Assembly: GCF_964275005.1 (NCBI RefSeq)
Contig: NC_092689.1
Location: 4,524,674 to 4,588,673 of the forward strand
Length of the DNA: 64,000 bases
Direction of reading: 5' to 3'
Source of the DNA: Diadema setosum
Taxonomy: Eukaryota > Echinodermata > Echinoidea > Diadematoida > Diadematidae
A program made the translations under genes and the position numbers. Under the pieces are notes generated by a model. That model was not told the origin of the DNA, did no database searches, and was given only the letters and a program-made list of their open reading frames with translations. This document shows, one piece after another, positions 25,201 to 37,000 of the stretch. Every line of letters begins with the position of its first letter. The stretch's first letter is position 1.

Positions 25201-26063
25201 TCGGGATACTTCGGAGATGCCGAATCAAGGATTAGTCGCTCGGAGTTTGAAACACTTTTACGCGAGGTTGCAGGGTTCACAGGATGCGAACTTGTCAGGA
25301 GGTATACATACCTTGCATGATCTGTCATCTTCGTAAAATAGGTTTCCTCCTTATAACAAACAAACAAACAAACAAACGAACAAACAAACAAACAAAAACA
25401 AAACAAAACAAAACAAAACATAGTAGTGGACTGAATTGGCAGCCCTTTCGGACTGAAATGCAACGTCACTGACATTGCATATTATTCCAATTATTGAGTA
25501 CATTATACTTTCTTGACAACGGATTAACTTTATTTGAGTCTCACTGTCACGTGATACTTTGATTCGTGAGTGTTTAATTCATCATCACAATACATGTTAA
25601 ACAACACTTTTCTTAAATCACAACGAAGCTTCAATAATAGTCCAGTAAGGGACATTACGTTTATATTTGCTTTTGATATACATACATTATACTACTATAA
25701 ACAAATTTAATGCAGAAGATGATACTGATAAAAACACCACGAATGAGTATATTTGCGAGCAACACAAACTTATGAATTATGAGGTAAACTGTTTTTGTCT
25801 CATGTAGTTTGAGAATATCTGTCACTGTATTAAATGAATTCGATGTATTTTGAAACTTGGGCACCCCTTCATTTTCACCATTTTTGTATCTGTATTCCCG
25901 CTTAACTTTAATTGTCCAAAGAATCATCGGTGCGGCCCACGTGGAAGATTTAGACGGGAATCCGGACGCTGAGATCACCTGTTTAAAACTCGGCGCCACG
26001 TTAATATCCGGTTATGAAACCGTATCCTCCCTGGACGGTATACAGCGGATACTCGGACTCTGA
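19207..26063 (+). CDS. S-methyl-5-thioribose kinase (MtnK type), complete 7-exon gene
   Basis: ATP-dependent kinase of the methionine salvage pathway; the family makes 5-methylthioribose-1-phosphate in the cytosol. Coding exons: 19207-19290, 20729-20854, 21959-22088, 22682-22853, 23991-24228, 25042-25301, 25922-26063. Phases join cleanly into 383 residues (bacterial and plant enzymes are about 400-420). Seen in order: nucleotide loop GDGNLN at 40-45, the invariant Lys near residue 62 (SLIKKHAPPYIK), catalytic loop HGDLHTGS at 234-241 with Asp236, metal motif DLE at 253-255 (DPE in bacterial and plant enzymes), the paired arginines 336-337, then AAHVEDL. The spacing from catalytic Asp to DxE (17 residues) equals that of Bacillus MtnK. 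The first exon is short; I chose it because it starts with tandem ATGs, ends at GTAAG in phase 0 and joins in frame. Vertebrates use MTAP instead and lack this enzyme. Another APH-fold kinase is unlikely given the DxE and Arg-Arg motifs. Confidence 0.93.
20889..21065. repeat. (CT)n and (TA/TCA)n low-complexity tract in kinase intron 2
   Basis: A CT run follows the exon 2 donor, and then ATATAT blocks alternate with ATCATAATT units. Confidence 0.85.
23147..23570. repeat. Fold-back array of a CACGAGT motif in kinase intron 4
   Basis: The left half holds about nine direct copies of a motif near CCCACGAGTCATAC or CATGAGATCGACAC (from about 23,173 to 23,440). The right half (about 23,456-23,560) holds the inverse form, CTCGTGGG or GTCGATCTCGTG. 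A longer unit near 40 bases is visible where GAGATCGACACTA repeats. No long coding frame and no simple TIR is seen. The architecture resembles sea-urchin TU-type fold-back elements, whose arms are built of short tandem units; that link is inference. Confidence 0.65.
24652..24690 (+). repeat. Isolated SINE tail copy
   Basis: GTGGCAACACTGCAGAGGCT and the following words are repeated almost exactly at about 24,967-25,003, the 3' end of the SINE just downstream. Confidence 0.7.
24800..25017 (+). repeat. tRNA-derived SINE in kinase intron 5
   Basis: Box A TGGCATAGTGG at 24,810-24,820 fits the consensus TRGYNNARNGG. A box B-like TCGATTCTC lies at 24,841-24,849. The unrelated body ends in CTACCCTGGATAAATAAG plus an AT-rich tail. 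The tail occurs a second time at 24,652-24,690, so the family is dispersed. It ends about 25 bases before exon 6 of the kinase gene. Confidence 0.65.
25355..25420. repeat. (CAAA)n microsatellite in kinase intron 6
   Basis: Tetranucleotide run shortly after the exon 6 donor. Confidence 0.9.
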
Positions 26064-26074
26064 GTGAAAGGAAA

Positions 26075-26350
26075 CCTATAAAGCCCGAATATAAATGTGG
26101 ACTGATGAAAGTATGCAGCAATATTAATAGAACACAATCAGTGAAAGTCTGAACGAAATCGGACAATCAGTTCAAAAGTTATGAATCTTAAAGTTTCGAT
26201 GCCGTCATCGCTGGATATAGAGGAGATTACTCATGACGTCATTATGATGGACAACAATGACAAAACGTAAAAATCAACATATTTTCATTTTTATAGCATA
26301 ATGAAAGAGGACTAACTTGTCGTACCTCCATCAGAAAGAAGGGGGAATAA
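26075..26350. mobile_element. MITE family B, partial copy at the 3' end of the kinase gene
   Basis: Starts within 15 bases of the kinase stop codon and carries the family words ATCAGTGAAAGT, GAACGAAATCGGACAATC and CAAAAGTTATGAATCTTAAAG. Only one arm is clear. If transcribed, it forms part of the kinase 3'UTR. Confidence 0.65.
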
Positions 26351-26874
26351 TATTACCGTAAAAATAAGTAACAAATCTATATGTGTAGGCCTACTTTTCA
26401 TGAAAAATGAATTTTATGGAATTCTTGCATGCTAAACACTGCGTGTTGTGTTTTAAAATGCAATTGTATCCAGTACAGCATGTTGCACTGTGCTCACTGA
26501 ATACATTGCGTCCATTTATTCGAGGAGAAACATTCCTACATTTTCTCTGGATAATTTGAGAAACATGTCTTTGATGAAATTGTGTTTTATCTTCATCTCT
26601 TTTGTACATGTTGCACGAAAGGCTCTCAAAATAATCAAAGTTCATTACCTCGATAATGATAACTCTTTTAAAGCCGTGATGTTTAATGAACGAAAGAGGA
26701 CATGGAGTATTCTTTGAACATTATCAACAAAACAATGATTCACTAACAGTGTTTGCAAACACTTGACACGTGTCTTATGGCACTCCACCCTGCTCATAAA
26801 GATACAGAACTCACTGCAACAAGGAATTCGTGTGGTTGAACTAGTTCATACTATACAAAGTTCGAAGGGCTAAA

Positions 26875-27420
26875 ATAATAATAATAATTGACAGTGCTTA
26901 TATAGCGCATAACACAAAGTGATAATGTCCCTATGCTCTAAAAAATGAAAAGATTATGTGCAAAACATACAATTCCAATTACAGTGATGGTACCGAGCTT
27001 CATGTTTGCTTACACTGTAAACAAATGCGTTTTCAAAGCAGACTTGAATCTATTTATATCAGTGATTTGTCTTAATAAATTTCTGAGGTAAATTATTCCA
27101 TAAGGTATATAGGGGCATTAAAAGCAAAATGTTCGTTCTCCGTTAAATTTGGTTCTTCCGTGTGGAATAACAAATAAATCTTTACTTTTTGAACGAAGGT
27201 TCCTCTCTGGTGTGTAGATTTGAAGTGGTAGCTCCCTTAGATAATGTGGAGCAAACATAGAAACATTCAAATGCTATATACATGTAACAGTTGTTCACTG
27301 GAAGCCAGTGTAAGCTTCTTAAAACTGGTGAAATTTGTTCATGTTTCTTGATTTTGGATACTATACTCGTGCAAACTTTTTACAAATGTATCTGCATCAT
27401 TTCTTAGGTGTATAGGCCTA
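26875..27420. repeat. Dispersed repeat with an AATAATAATT edge (LINE/SINE-like)
   Basis: Starts with an ATA-repeat edge, then TGCTTATATAGCGCATAA and TCCCTATGCTCT, words typical of 3' ends of invertebrate non-LTR elements. A short related piece lies at about 34,950-34,990 (AGTAATAATAATAAGTACAG). I cannot name the family, and no protein domain is visible. Confidence 0.4.
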
Positions 27421-28979
27421 CTTTATAATGATTATACTATGCAATATTCCATAAAAGAAGGGAATTATAACACGAAAGCTTCGTCAACACAATCATATAC
27501 AGTTGTACTTGTCGTATGTAATACCTGCATGTGTATATTGTTGAAAAGAGTTATGACTGAATTAATCAAGTAAACAATTATGGTCATCTAAAAGCTGATT
27601 AGCTGTATGATGTTGGTATACTACCACATCAATAATATAGCAGTTGATTATTACTTTAAAGTCCTCTTTGCAAGGTAGCCTCTCTTGTATATTGCTATGA
27701 CTCCGCAAAAAAAAATCAATCCAGAAATTCTTATCCTACGTGACGTGCCTTGTACAAGCCGACTGCCACGCTGAAACAATTACTGTTGTCGTCTGTAATA
27801 CAATTTTATTATAAAATATGAAAACAATATCGAACAATTGTACATAATTAATGACATAAACATATCGATATTTACATGAAAGATCACCAGGTTCAGTTAA
27901 TACCAAAAGGTACCTTTTTTTTCACAAAGAGTCAAGCATAACATGAGGTAATGTGCATCTTAACTTTTGCTGATTTGATGCCTTGTGGGAATTTAATGTA
28001 AATTAATAGAAGTCTTGATATTATAGGCCTAACTCAATTGCCTTGCTAAATCAAGATTAACAGTAGTGATCATTCTCGCTTTGACTGCACAATAATCATT
28101 TCATATTATTTCCAATATATAGTAAAGTAAAAAGAAAGACTCAAGTGTATCATAATCATGAGCCATGTCTTTGCGATTTGTGAGAAAAAAGTATAGTTGG
28201 TGTCAAGTATTATGATATAGTTCTGATTGTGTGCTACTCAAACTTACAGACTAATGTGACCCAAATTTGCTACATGACAATGGTGTATAATGTGTATGCT
28301 GTAGATAAAGATGTCTTTGGAATATTTTTTTATATGGAAATTGGGATAAGGTATGGATACCATGCCCAACACTACATTCTGAATAAGTACAGGTACCTGT
28401 ACTGGTTTTGGTTGGAATTATGTCATACAAACGACACGTTTTTGGTATACTTGGAATGACAATGGTACAAGACACGTTTTATATAAAATGCTTTTGGCAA
28501 GGAGGCCTTCGCAGCTGATGGATTCTTCAAAAAAAAAAAAAAGAGTAAATAAAAAAAGGGCAGTAATTCATATTATGAAAGCATTATTCAAAAAAATCAA
28601 AAACAGACTACCAAACATGTAACCCGATGTACTAAAAACAATAGGGTCCTATGACTGGCATGTTAGTAGACGAATAGATTATTTTGCAAAAATTACATTG
28701 TTTGATTGTTCCGTTGACAATGATGTACTTTGATTAGTCAACCATTATGGTCAACAAGGTCAAACCAACAGGCCTGGATGTCGATAAGACTTGAAGTTAC
28801 TATACAGTGTAATTATAAACTGTTGGTGTGAGAGTCCGCAACAAGTGGCACTCACCGATCTATAAAATAATCTTACTTTTAAATCACTTTGTTGAGGGAC
28901 CTTCGAAGTACTTGTCTTGCTTTAATGAACCTACGTTAAGTGTTGAATTCCAAAGAGGGGATGGTACGCCGATTCGATT
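27421..28979. other. Spacer, no gene seen
   Basis: AT-rich DNA between the kinase and carrier genes. Short frames at about 28,229-28,475 have no recognisable similarity. Confidence 0.5.
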
Positions 28980-30265
28980 TGTTAAGGGGAATTCCAGACC
29001 AATATAAACACTTAAGAATAGTTTAATCTTATAAGCACAACAGTGCAGGGTGCTACATAACTTTATTTTGCCACTTGCCCGATCGGGCAAGCAGATTTTC
29101 AAATTTGCCGCAAAACACTTGCCCGGACATTGATTTTACTTGCCCGAAAAGAAAGTCCAAATATAAGGAAATGATATGGTCAAGGGCTTAATAAAACACA
29201 ATCATTGGAATAAACAGCACACATTGATTCGCACGCTTAAACACATTGTAGTAACAAACTCTGTGCGATCAAGTTAGTGTTGCCATTGCATTGCATTGGA
29301 GCTTCTGCATGCACGTAAGTGTTAGAAAGCTGGTGAAATGAAATGTAAAGTGCGTTGCATCACTAAACAGCCATTATCTTTGGGCTTTAAGTGATTAACT
29401 TCGTGAGTTTTAATATGGGAGGGGGCATTAAGTGAAAAACAGGTGGCTTCAAAACTGTTTGCTTGCCCAATTCGGGCAGTTTTGTTCTTATTGTTCAAAA
29501 ACACTTGCCCGAATTTGATTTTCACTTGCCCCGGGCAATCGGGCAAGTGCTTATGTAGCGCCCTGCAGTGAAAATTTGATCAAAATCGGATTAAAAGCGT
29601 ATGAAAGTTATGCAATTCTAAACATTCGCTAATTATTTTGTTATGTAAGTTTTCGAACAGTTGATATAGATATGCAAACGAGTCAGATAGGGATGCCACA
29701 TCTCACAATAAGTCATTGATTTTGTAAAAGACACTGACGAAAATTCAATTTTCTGTTATTCCTGGATGAATAACTTCAAAATAATGATTGGTCAGATACT
29801 GTAGCCTGCAGGATTCAGACTACCGTTGCGTTTAAACAAAAATAAATAAATGAAAAATATCAAGCATAAGTCGGAATCTAAGTCAGGTAGGGAGCCTATC
29901 AACCAGACATATTATACTGAGTATTAAGCAACTGAAATATTGTGATTTTCTGACGTACGTTTGATCTCATCTTCTTTTAAATGCAAGAGTGATAATGGAA
30001 ATTCCAGATTTTATATATGCAAATTACATATTGGCAAGCTGTTAGGCGATGACACCAACTCATAAAAAAAAAAAGAAGATCACCAACTCATTCATTTAGG
30101 CCTACATCATTATTATTCACTACAGGAAAACTGTTTTTCTAAAGTTAGCGAAACTTCACAATTTCATAATCTCTCTAATTTTTGTCCGATTAATCAAATT
30201 TTCACTGTTGCGTTTGTATTAAAATACTCGTTCTTTCCTATACGAAACCGCTTTTTGTTTTTATG
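28980..30265. mobile_element. Palindromic element interrupted by a second element
   Basis: The left arm (around 28,985-29,045, continuing at about 29,566 with GTGAAAATTTGATCAAAATC) reappears inverted at about 30,150-30,240 (TAATCAAATTTTCACTGTTG). The arms are old and diverged. The interior between 29,046 and 29,565 is a separate insertion. Confidence 0.55.
29046..29565. mobile_element. MITE with CAGGGYGCTACATAA ends, nested
   Basis: The left end CAGGGTGCTACATAA and the right end TTATGTAGCGCCCTG are inverted copies, and both flanks read CAGTG (29,041-29,045 and 29,566-29,570), a 5-bp target duplication. Multiple TTGCCCG/CGGGCAA words repeat in mirrored order near both ends. No transposase frame was seen. 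Removing it restores the uninterrupted arm of the host element. Confidence 0.75.
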
Positions 30266-30533
30266 TATTGGCGTATCTTCTTGGATTTCACATACCGGGT
30301 AATAAATTTGCCAAGCTGCCATGAAGTCGGCAAGTATATGCTAGTCTTAATTGGCAGACTTTTAATCTTAATGTGTGATCCGTGGACAACAAAACTTGGC
30401 TAGATCTAGGCCTACTTGGTCATTTAAACAAAATATTAGATTATCTGATTTATAAGCTGATGTTTAGAAAATAGTAGACTAGTGCTAATACTGCTGCAAC
30501 CATTCCAGAGAGCGCAGGAAGTAAAGTCCGAAT

Positions 30534-30758
<225 letters not shown>

Positions 30759-30864
30759 GTTTGCAGTAAAACAACCTTGTGCATTCGATAGACAGAGACT
30801 ACACAGAGAACTGTGTTGTGTGGACGCGAGAGACTGTCCAATGCGTGCAGTAGTCCAAAGCCCA

Positions 30865-31047
30865 CAGATGTACCGGTACCGGTACCGGTTCCCGTATCTC
30901 TACCCGGCTACGCGACCGTAGTTGTGTTGCGCTGCGCTGCCAGCTGCTTCAAAATGGAGAACGAACGGAGGTGACGTGAAGTACGTGTCAGATTATTTGC
31001 CTGAAAAAGTAGCCTTTTTGGCAAGTTCTAGTATATCTGATGAGCGC
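30865..31047 (+). promoter_or_regulatory. 5' leader of the SLC25A16-like gene with a short uORF
   Basis: GC-richer leader directly before the carrier start codon. It holds a palindromic run of CCGGTA units (about 30,871-30,891). It also holds a seven-codon upstream ORF at 30,954-30,974 (MENERR then stop) whose ATG has a favourable context, AAAATGG. That uORF is in a different frame from the carrier and ends 73 bases before its start. The transcription start is unknown, so whether the uORF is in the mRNA is inference. A CRE-like TGACGTGA follows at about 30,972. Confidence 0.4.
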
Positions 31048-34000
31048 ATGATGAGAGACTCTTCTCAAGAAACATCACATGAAGGAGCTGTACTTCTAAG
31101 AAACTTCATTTCAGGAGGTAGGCTGTTAATTCGTAATCGTAGCATCGGCGTTTACTACGAGTACGGACGCTACTTCTGTGCCCCAGCCCATTAAAGGGAA
31201 GATAAACCCTAAGAGCAATGTGGGTTGAGTGAAAGCAGCAACATTAGTAGAACGCATCAGTGAAAGTTTGAAGAAAATCGGACAATCGATGCAAAAGTTA
31301 CGGATTTTTTAAGTTTTGGTGTTGGAACCGCTGGATGAGGAGACTACTAGAAGCTATGACGTATGAGTGGACAACAATACAAAGAAAATATAAAGAAAAT
31401 TCTACAAAAATCCATTTTTCACGAAAATTACAAATTCCGTCAACTTGATACTGACATATAATTAAGGGTAGCAATTATTCCCCATGCTTTCTGAAAGCGG
31501 TTAGTCAAGTGCTCTTTCATAATGCTAGAAAAATGAATTTTTGTTGAATTTCCTGTATATTTTCTTCGTATTGTTGTCCTCTCATACGTCATAACCTCTA
31601 GTAGTCTCCTATTCCAGCGGTTCCAACACCAAAACTTTAAAAATTCATAACTTTTGCATCGATTGTCCGATTTTCCTCAAACTTTCACTGATGTGTTCTA
31701 CTAATGATGCTGCTTTCACTCAATCCACATTGCTCTTAGGGTTTACCTTCCCTTTAATGCGGCGCAGTCAGTGAACGCCAATTCAATTGACAGCTACATA
31801 TTAATGGGTCTACATTGTTTTATATGCATGCACGAAGCTCGAAGTACACATTTGCATTTCCATTTGTATAACTACCAAGACTCAGTAATTACAATGCCTT
31901 GTCATGTACATGTACAGTTGATGCTACTTATTTTCTGTCACTGTTCTCTTGCCTTGAGACTAAAAAGGATATCGATCATGCATTTGATTAACTATACACA
32001 GCCCAGTCGCCGCTGTACATACGTAGCGCGACAGGTTGTATTCGCGTAGCGTATTAACAGCGTCTGGTCGGGCTAGCATTTGATTTACTGAGTACTTTAA
32101 CTAGTGACACTCTCACTAGAGACGGGTCTAGGCGTAGTAGTAGCGTGTTATGTGATCACTGATGATTTGTGAAATTTTGTAAATATCCCGTAGGCCTAAC
32201 GTTACATCACATGTAATGACAATGTACAAACCACCTCCCTGGTACAGCATATTAGTCTTATCCCATCATTAATGAATGAATGAATCTCTGTGTTGATCTT
32301 GCCTTTCATTACCATAAGAGTCTATGCTTACTTTTAACTTATACTGACAGCATTTAGTAGTTGTCTACTTTCACTCCCAAATTTAGGTGCATGTCAGACT
32401 CTTTTTCTCATGGAGATGTGGCAGGATGCCGCACAAATTTCAGAATAATTTTTAATACAATCATCGCACACTTTCTAATCACGTCAATTTAACTCTGTTT
32501 ATCATGCAGGTGTGGCGGGATGCTGCGCCAAGAGTGTCATCGCTCCTCTGGACAGGATCAAGATCCTGCTCCAAGCCAGGCACAAACACTTTCAAAACCT
32601 TGGTAAGGAGAAACAAGACAATGTTTTTACCTTTGCTGTTTTGATGCAGGCTCTTAGAGTGCCATACATTGTACATGACATCACAGTGTCATGTTCAGAG
32701 TGGCTGTAATGAAAAGAATCAAATCAGAAGAATATGATGCTACTTTGATATGGGTTTGGTCAGAATTAGACCCAAAATAGGAAAGTTTTACCATTTCAAA
32801 TTTTCACATTCTTTTCATGAAAACACTATTAGTTGCATGCCCCTTTGCAAATATCCCATTTACCTTTACTAATTTTCCCTTTTTCATTACATGAAATTAT
32901 TTTGGATAAGTCCTTCTCATGGCATCAGAATAATGTTGTAATAGAGAACCCAACATTTATTTGACTTATTGAACCTGAGGGAAGGAGTTGCAGTTTCCAT
33001 ATTATTGACCAAAAGTATGATTTGCTTGTTTGTTTTGTTGTTGTTGTTTGTTTGTTTTTCCATTTTTGTCCACAAACCATTGGAAGAGTTGAGAGGTGAT
33101 GAGTGACCCTATTATCTCTTCTAATACAATGGGGTTGTATCCCAATGTCTATCTGGTACAATGTATGTGAAACTAAAGTCCATTCATAAATTTTGTATTT
33201 TATGCCTGATCTTATGAAACTTCTACCTACATTGTCTGATTTTAATCTTTCTTTTCTCCCTGGGCATGTCAACAAATACATGTACACCATTGCTAGTGGT
33301 AGGTAGTAGGAGAATATTCATTTATTGATAACAATGTATGCTAACTGCTTTGAAAATGAAAAAAAAAAATGTGTTGGCATGTTAAACTATTATGATAATA
33401 AACTCAGCCTGAGTTTGATCATTGTGTAAGATCTGTGGGTGTCACCAGTTTCCCCCTGTTCATCATTTTAGGTGTCTGGTCATCCTTGAATGAGGTGGTC
33501 ATGCAAGAGGGCTACCTGGCCCTGTACAAGGGTAATGGCGCCATGATGGTCCGGATTTTTCCCTATGGAGCCATCCAGTTTGTGACCTACGAGTGGTGCA
33601 AAGGGGTAAATACATCTAGGGGAGTGCTTTTTTGGCATTTTTAATCAGTGTCATTACCATATACAATTGTAGGTAGAGAGCTGTGCATTCTTCATACACT
33701 TACCTGTCCTGAAATGGATATTGTCTTTACGTGTAGCTAAGACCTAATTCTACTCTGTGTAAGTACTGTATAATGTATTTATGCCCTATGTTTCACAGCT
33801 TGTTTTTATTTTGGTGAGTTGACTGGTATTCATGAAGTTAGCAACTTGCAAAAGTGTTGCATGGCAAAAGAGAAGTGCAGTGAATTAAAAGGCAAAGCTT
33901 AAAAATAACAAAGTTCTCCTTTGAATAGGAATAACACTTATTTGTTGTGATTTACAAAATGTTGTGCTCACAGAATGATATGTATGGCTTACATGATTTG

Positions 34001-37000
34001 CAATAAACCAGCCAGGAAATAGAATAATTGTTGCTTTTTTGTTGTCATCTTGCAAAACTCCATAGTCTCCCGTGAGGTAATAAATATCATCAAGTGTTAT
34101 GATGGATCCATGATATAATTAACAAGGAAAATGCAATCTTAGGCCTATTCAACAATTTAGTAGGGAACACAAGTTGTCTGATATTAAAATGAATGTATCT
34201 ATGCACAGTACATGCTACAAATTCTGTGCTGCCTAACAACTTTTTCTTTTACTCGTAAGACTGCAGACAAATTGTATAATAGTGAGTAGGGGATTGATTA
34301 GACCAGAAACTGATGGAAAATATACAATGTCATATGAATAGCTTTTCATTTATGATAATCACCTACTCATGCCAGCCTATATAATTTTTCGCCTACTTGT
34401 ATAAAAGTAATAATGAGAGAATGAATTTATTTCTTTTCATTTTGTATTGTGGGGGGGGGGGGCGTCTGTGTGATTTGCATGAGGTTTGCAGAGAGCTATA
34501 ATTTATGTACATCTGTAACTCTAATGCATTTGAATGTTTTTGCTTTCCTCCACAGAAAACTCAAAACAAGTTGTTGTCAGGATCACTTGCAGGTAAGGTA
34601 CAGTACCAAAAAAAAAAAAAAAAAAAAGAAAGAAAGAATGAAATGAAACACATGGTACTGCTCCCTGTGTGAGTTTAACATTCTCAGCTCAAATATCAGG
34701 TTGTCTTCATACGTTTGTAGTATCATTTTAAGTACATGAGAATTCTTTGCATGAGTAGCACAGGTTAAAGTTGCCCTTTGCCAAGGTTTAGTGGGGCATT
34801 TCTCATGCAGCTCACCGAATTTAAATAGCCGTCCTGAAGGTCTTTCAGCAAACCCAGTGATATTCAGGCATGACAAGATGTGTGCAACGGTTCCACTGCA
34901 AGTCATCTGCCCAGCATGTGAATCATAATATGCCTGATAAATACACTAACAAATGATAGTAATAATAATAAGTACAGCACTTGTAATGTGCCATTAATGT
35001 GCCATTGATCTTGTAACCTATTCAGGTGGACAATTACATACAATTGTAAAACAATTACATATAATTATATATAATGATATATGAAAGTAAAAAGAACTAA
35101 GGAAACTTTCAAAGATAGAAATGTGTATAGGCCTAAGTGATTCAAGAAATATTCAACCAAAACAAGATGCAAACAGATGTGACATTAGATGCTTTTTATA
35201 TGTTTGTATAGATTCTGCTGATCGATAATGATAACGATAATGATAATGATGATAATGCACGACATCGCTGAATCAGAAACAGACAGGTACCCCCGAGTTG
35301 CATTAATTGCATTGCTGTAGCTTTCATGGCTTTGCGGTTTACCTGCATTAGAATTATTTTGTATGCTTCTTCCTTTGGCCTGTGCTCATCCACAGTGTAT
35401 TTCCTATTCCAACCCACAGGTCTGGCAGCGGTCATTTGCACATACCCACTGGATATGATCAGAGCTCGCCTAGCCTACCAACACATAGGGGAGAAGAGAT
35501 ACCGGGGCATCATCCACACCTTCCGCAAGATTTACTATCAAGTATGGATTGCTTTTATCCCAAACAATGTGACCGAATACAATAAAACATCAAAATTGGG
35601 TGGGGTTGCAGAAAAAGAACAAACAGTATGCCTGTAAACAACTGCAACTGACAGACAATACTTATTGTAGGTCCTTTTGGTCATTACTGCTGTTGCAGTT
35701 TTTTTTTTTTCTTTTTGTCAATCAATATAAATACTGTATACGCCGAATATTTCGCGAGGTTTTTATTTTCGCGAATTTCACAAGTCAGGTGCTATTCGCG
35801 AAATTAAAGACACGCGAAAATATTGACTCTGATCCCGATGTGGATGTGATGTACGCATGTACATTTCTCCGTTCATTACAAAGACTCCACGATCGTGAAT
35901 TTAACCACTCGCGAAATCGTCAGGAATTCCCGATTCGCAAAAATTTAGACTCGCGAAATATATGGCGTGTACAGTATTCTGAAAAGTTGTGTCATCCAAA
36001 ACACACTGGTTGAAGATATTTGAACAAGAGATAAGGGCATGAAATAAATCAGATCATTGTGCTTTTCCATCATACTTACATTTTTACAAACTGGTATGTA
36101 CTGTCCATCAAACAGGCTTAAGTGAGCATATCACTGTATGCATGACTTGTTCAAAATAACTTGTGATTGACTGCGTGTTAACCATGTGTATACAATGTCA
36201 TGTACAGTATGTAGAGATCTTGAGGAAAGAAAGATTTCCTATGGCACATGATTGTACATGTCAGTTTCAAACTTTTAATCGTTATCAGGAAATTTTGATG
36301 TTCCATGGTTTCATTCTAGTGTCATCAGCTCATAATGTCAAGATGTTCTTAGCCGTAAATTCAAACTTGTCACGCAGATGTACTTGTCATACGAGTAGTT
36401 CAGTGATTGTTGAAATATCTTTCCTCTTCCTGCATAATTGTGTAATTTTCCCTGCTCAATCTTTCTGTTCATTTGGTGTTATGGGGTAGTGTTATTGTGT
36501 TTTCTTTTCTTCTTTTTTTTTTTAATATAGTAAATATGACATGTTCTTACATGGGATTGTTTCTCTTTTGATGACAATAGGAGGGTCAGTTCAAAGGTCT
36601 CTACAGGGGAGTGACTCCAACACTCCTTGGGATGATTCCCTATGCTGGTAACTTCATTTTCATTTCTACCATATTTGGCGGATGCATCATACATGTGTGT
36701 CTCTGTGTCTTTCTGTCTTGAATTAGACTTGATTGTATGATCATTGTCTGACTGTAAAAGGAAGATGTCAGCTGACTACAGTGTTCATATTGACAAATTT
36801 CTTGGGTGTGAATACTGTACAGTGTCTGCAATAAATGTTTGAATGATCATGTCTAGCAGAGGAGTGGAATACTTGTGCGGAAGGCATTTTGAACCCTTAG
36901 CCTATTTTGATGTAGTGGATGTTGCCTTTGACATACACTGTATCTTAATTGTGAACAGCCACTCCAAAAGCAAGTGATACTCTTATGGCAAGTTTGTTTG

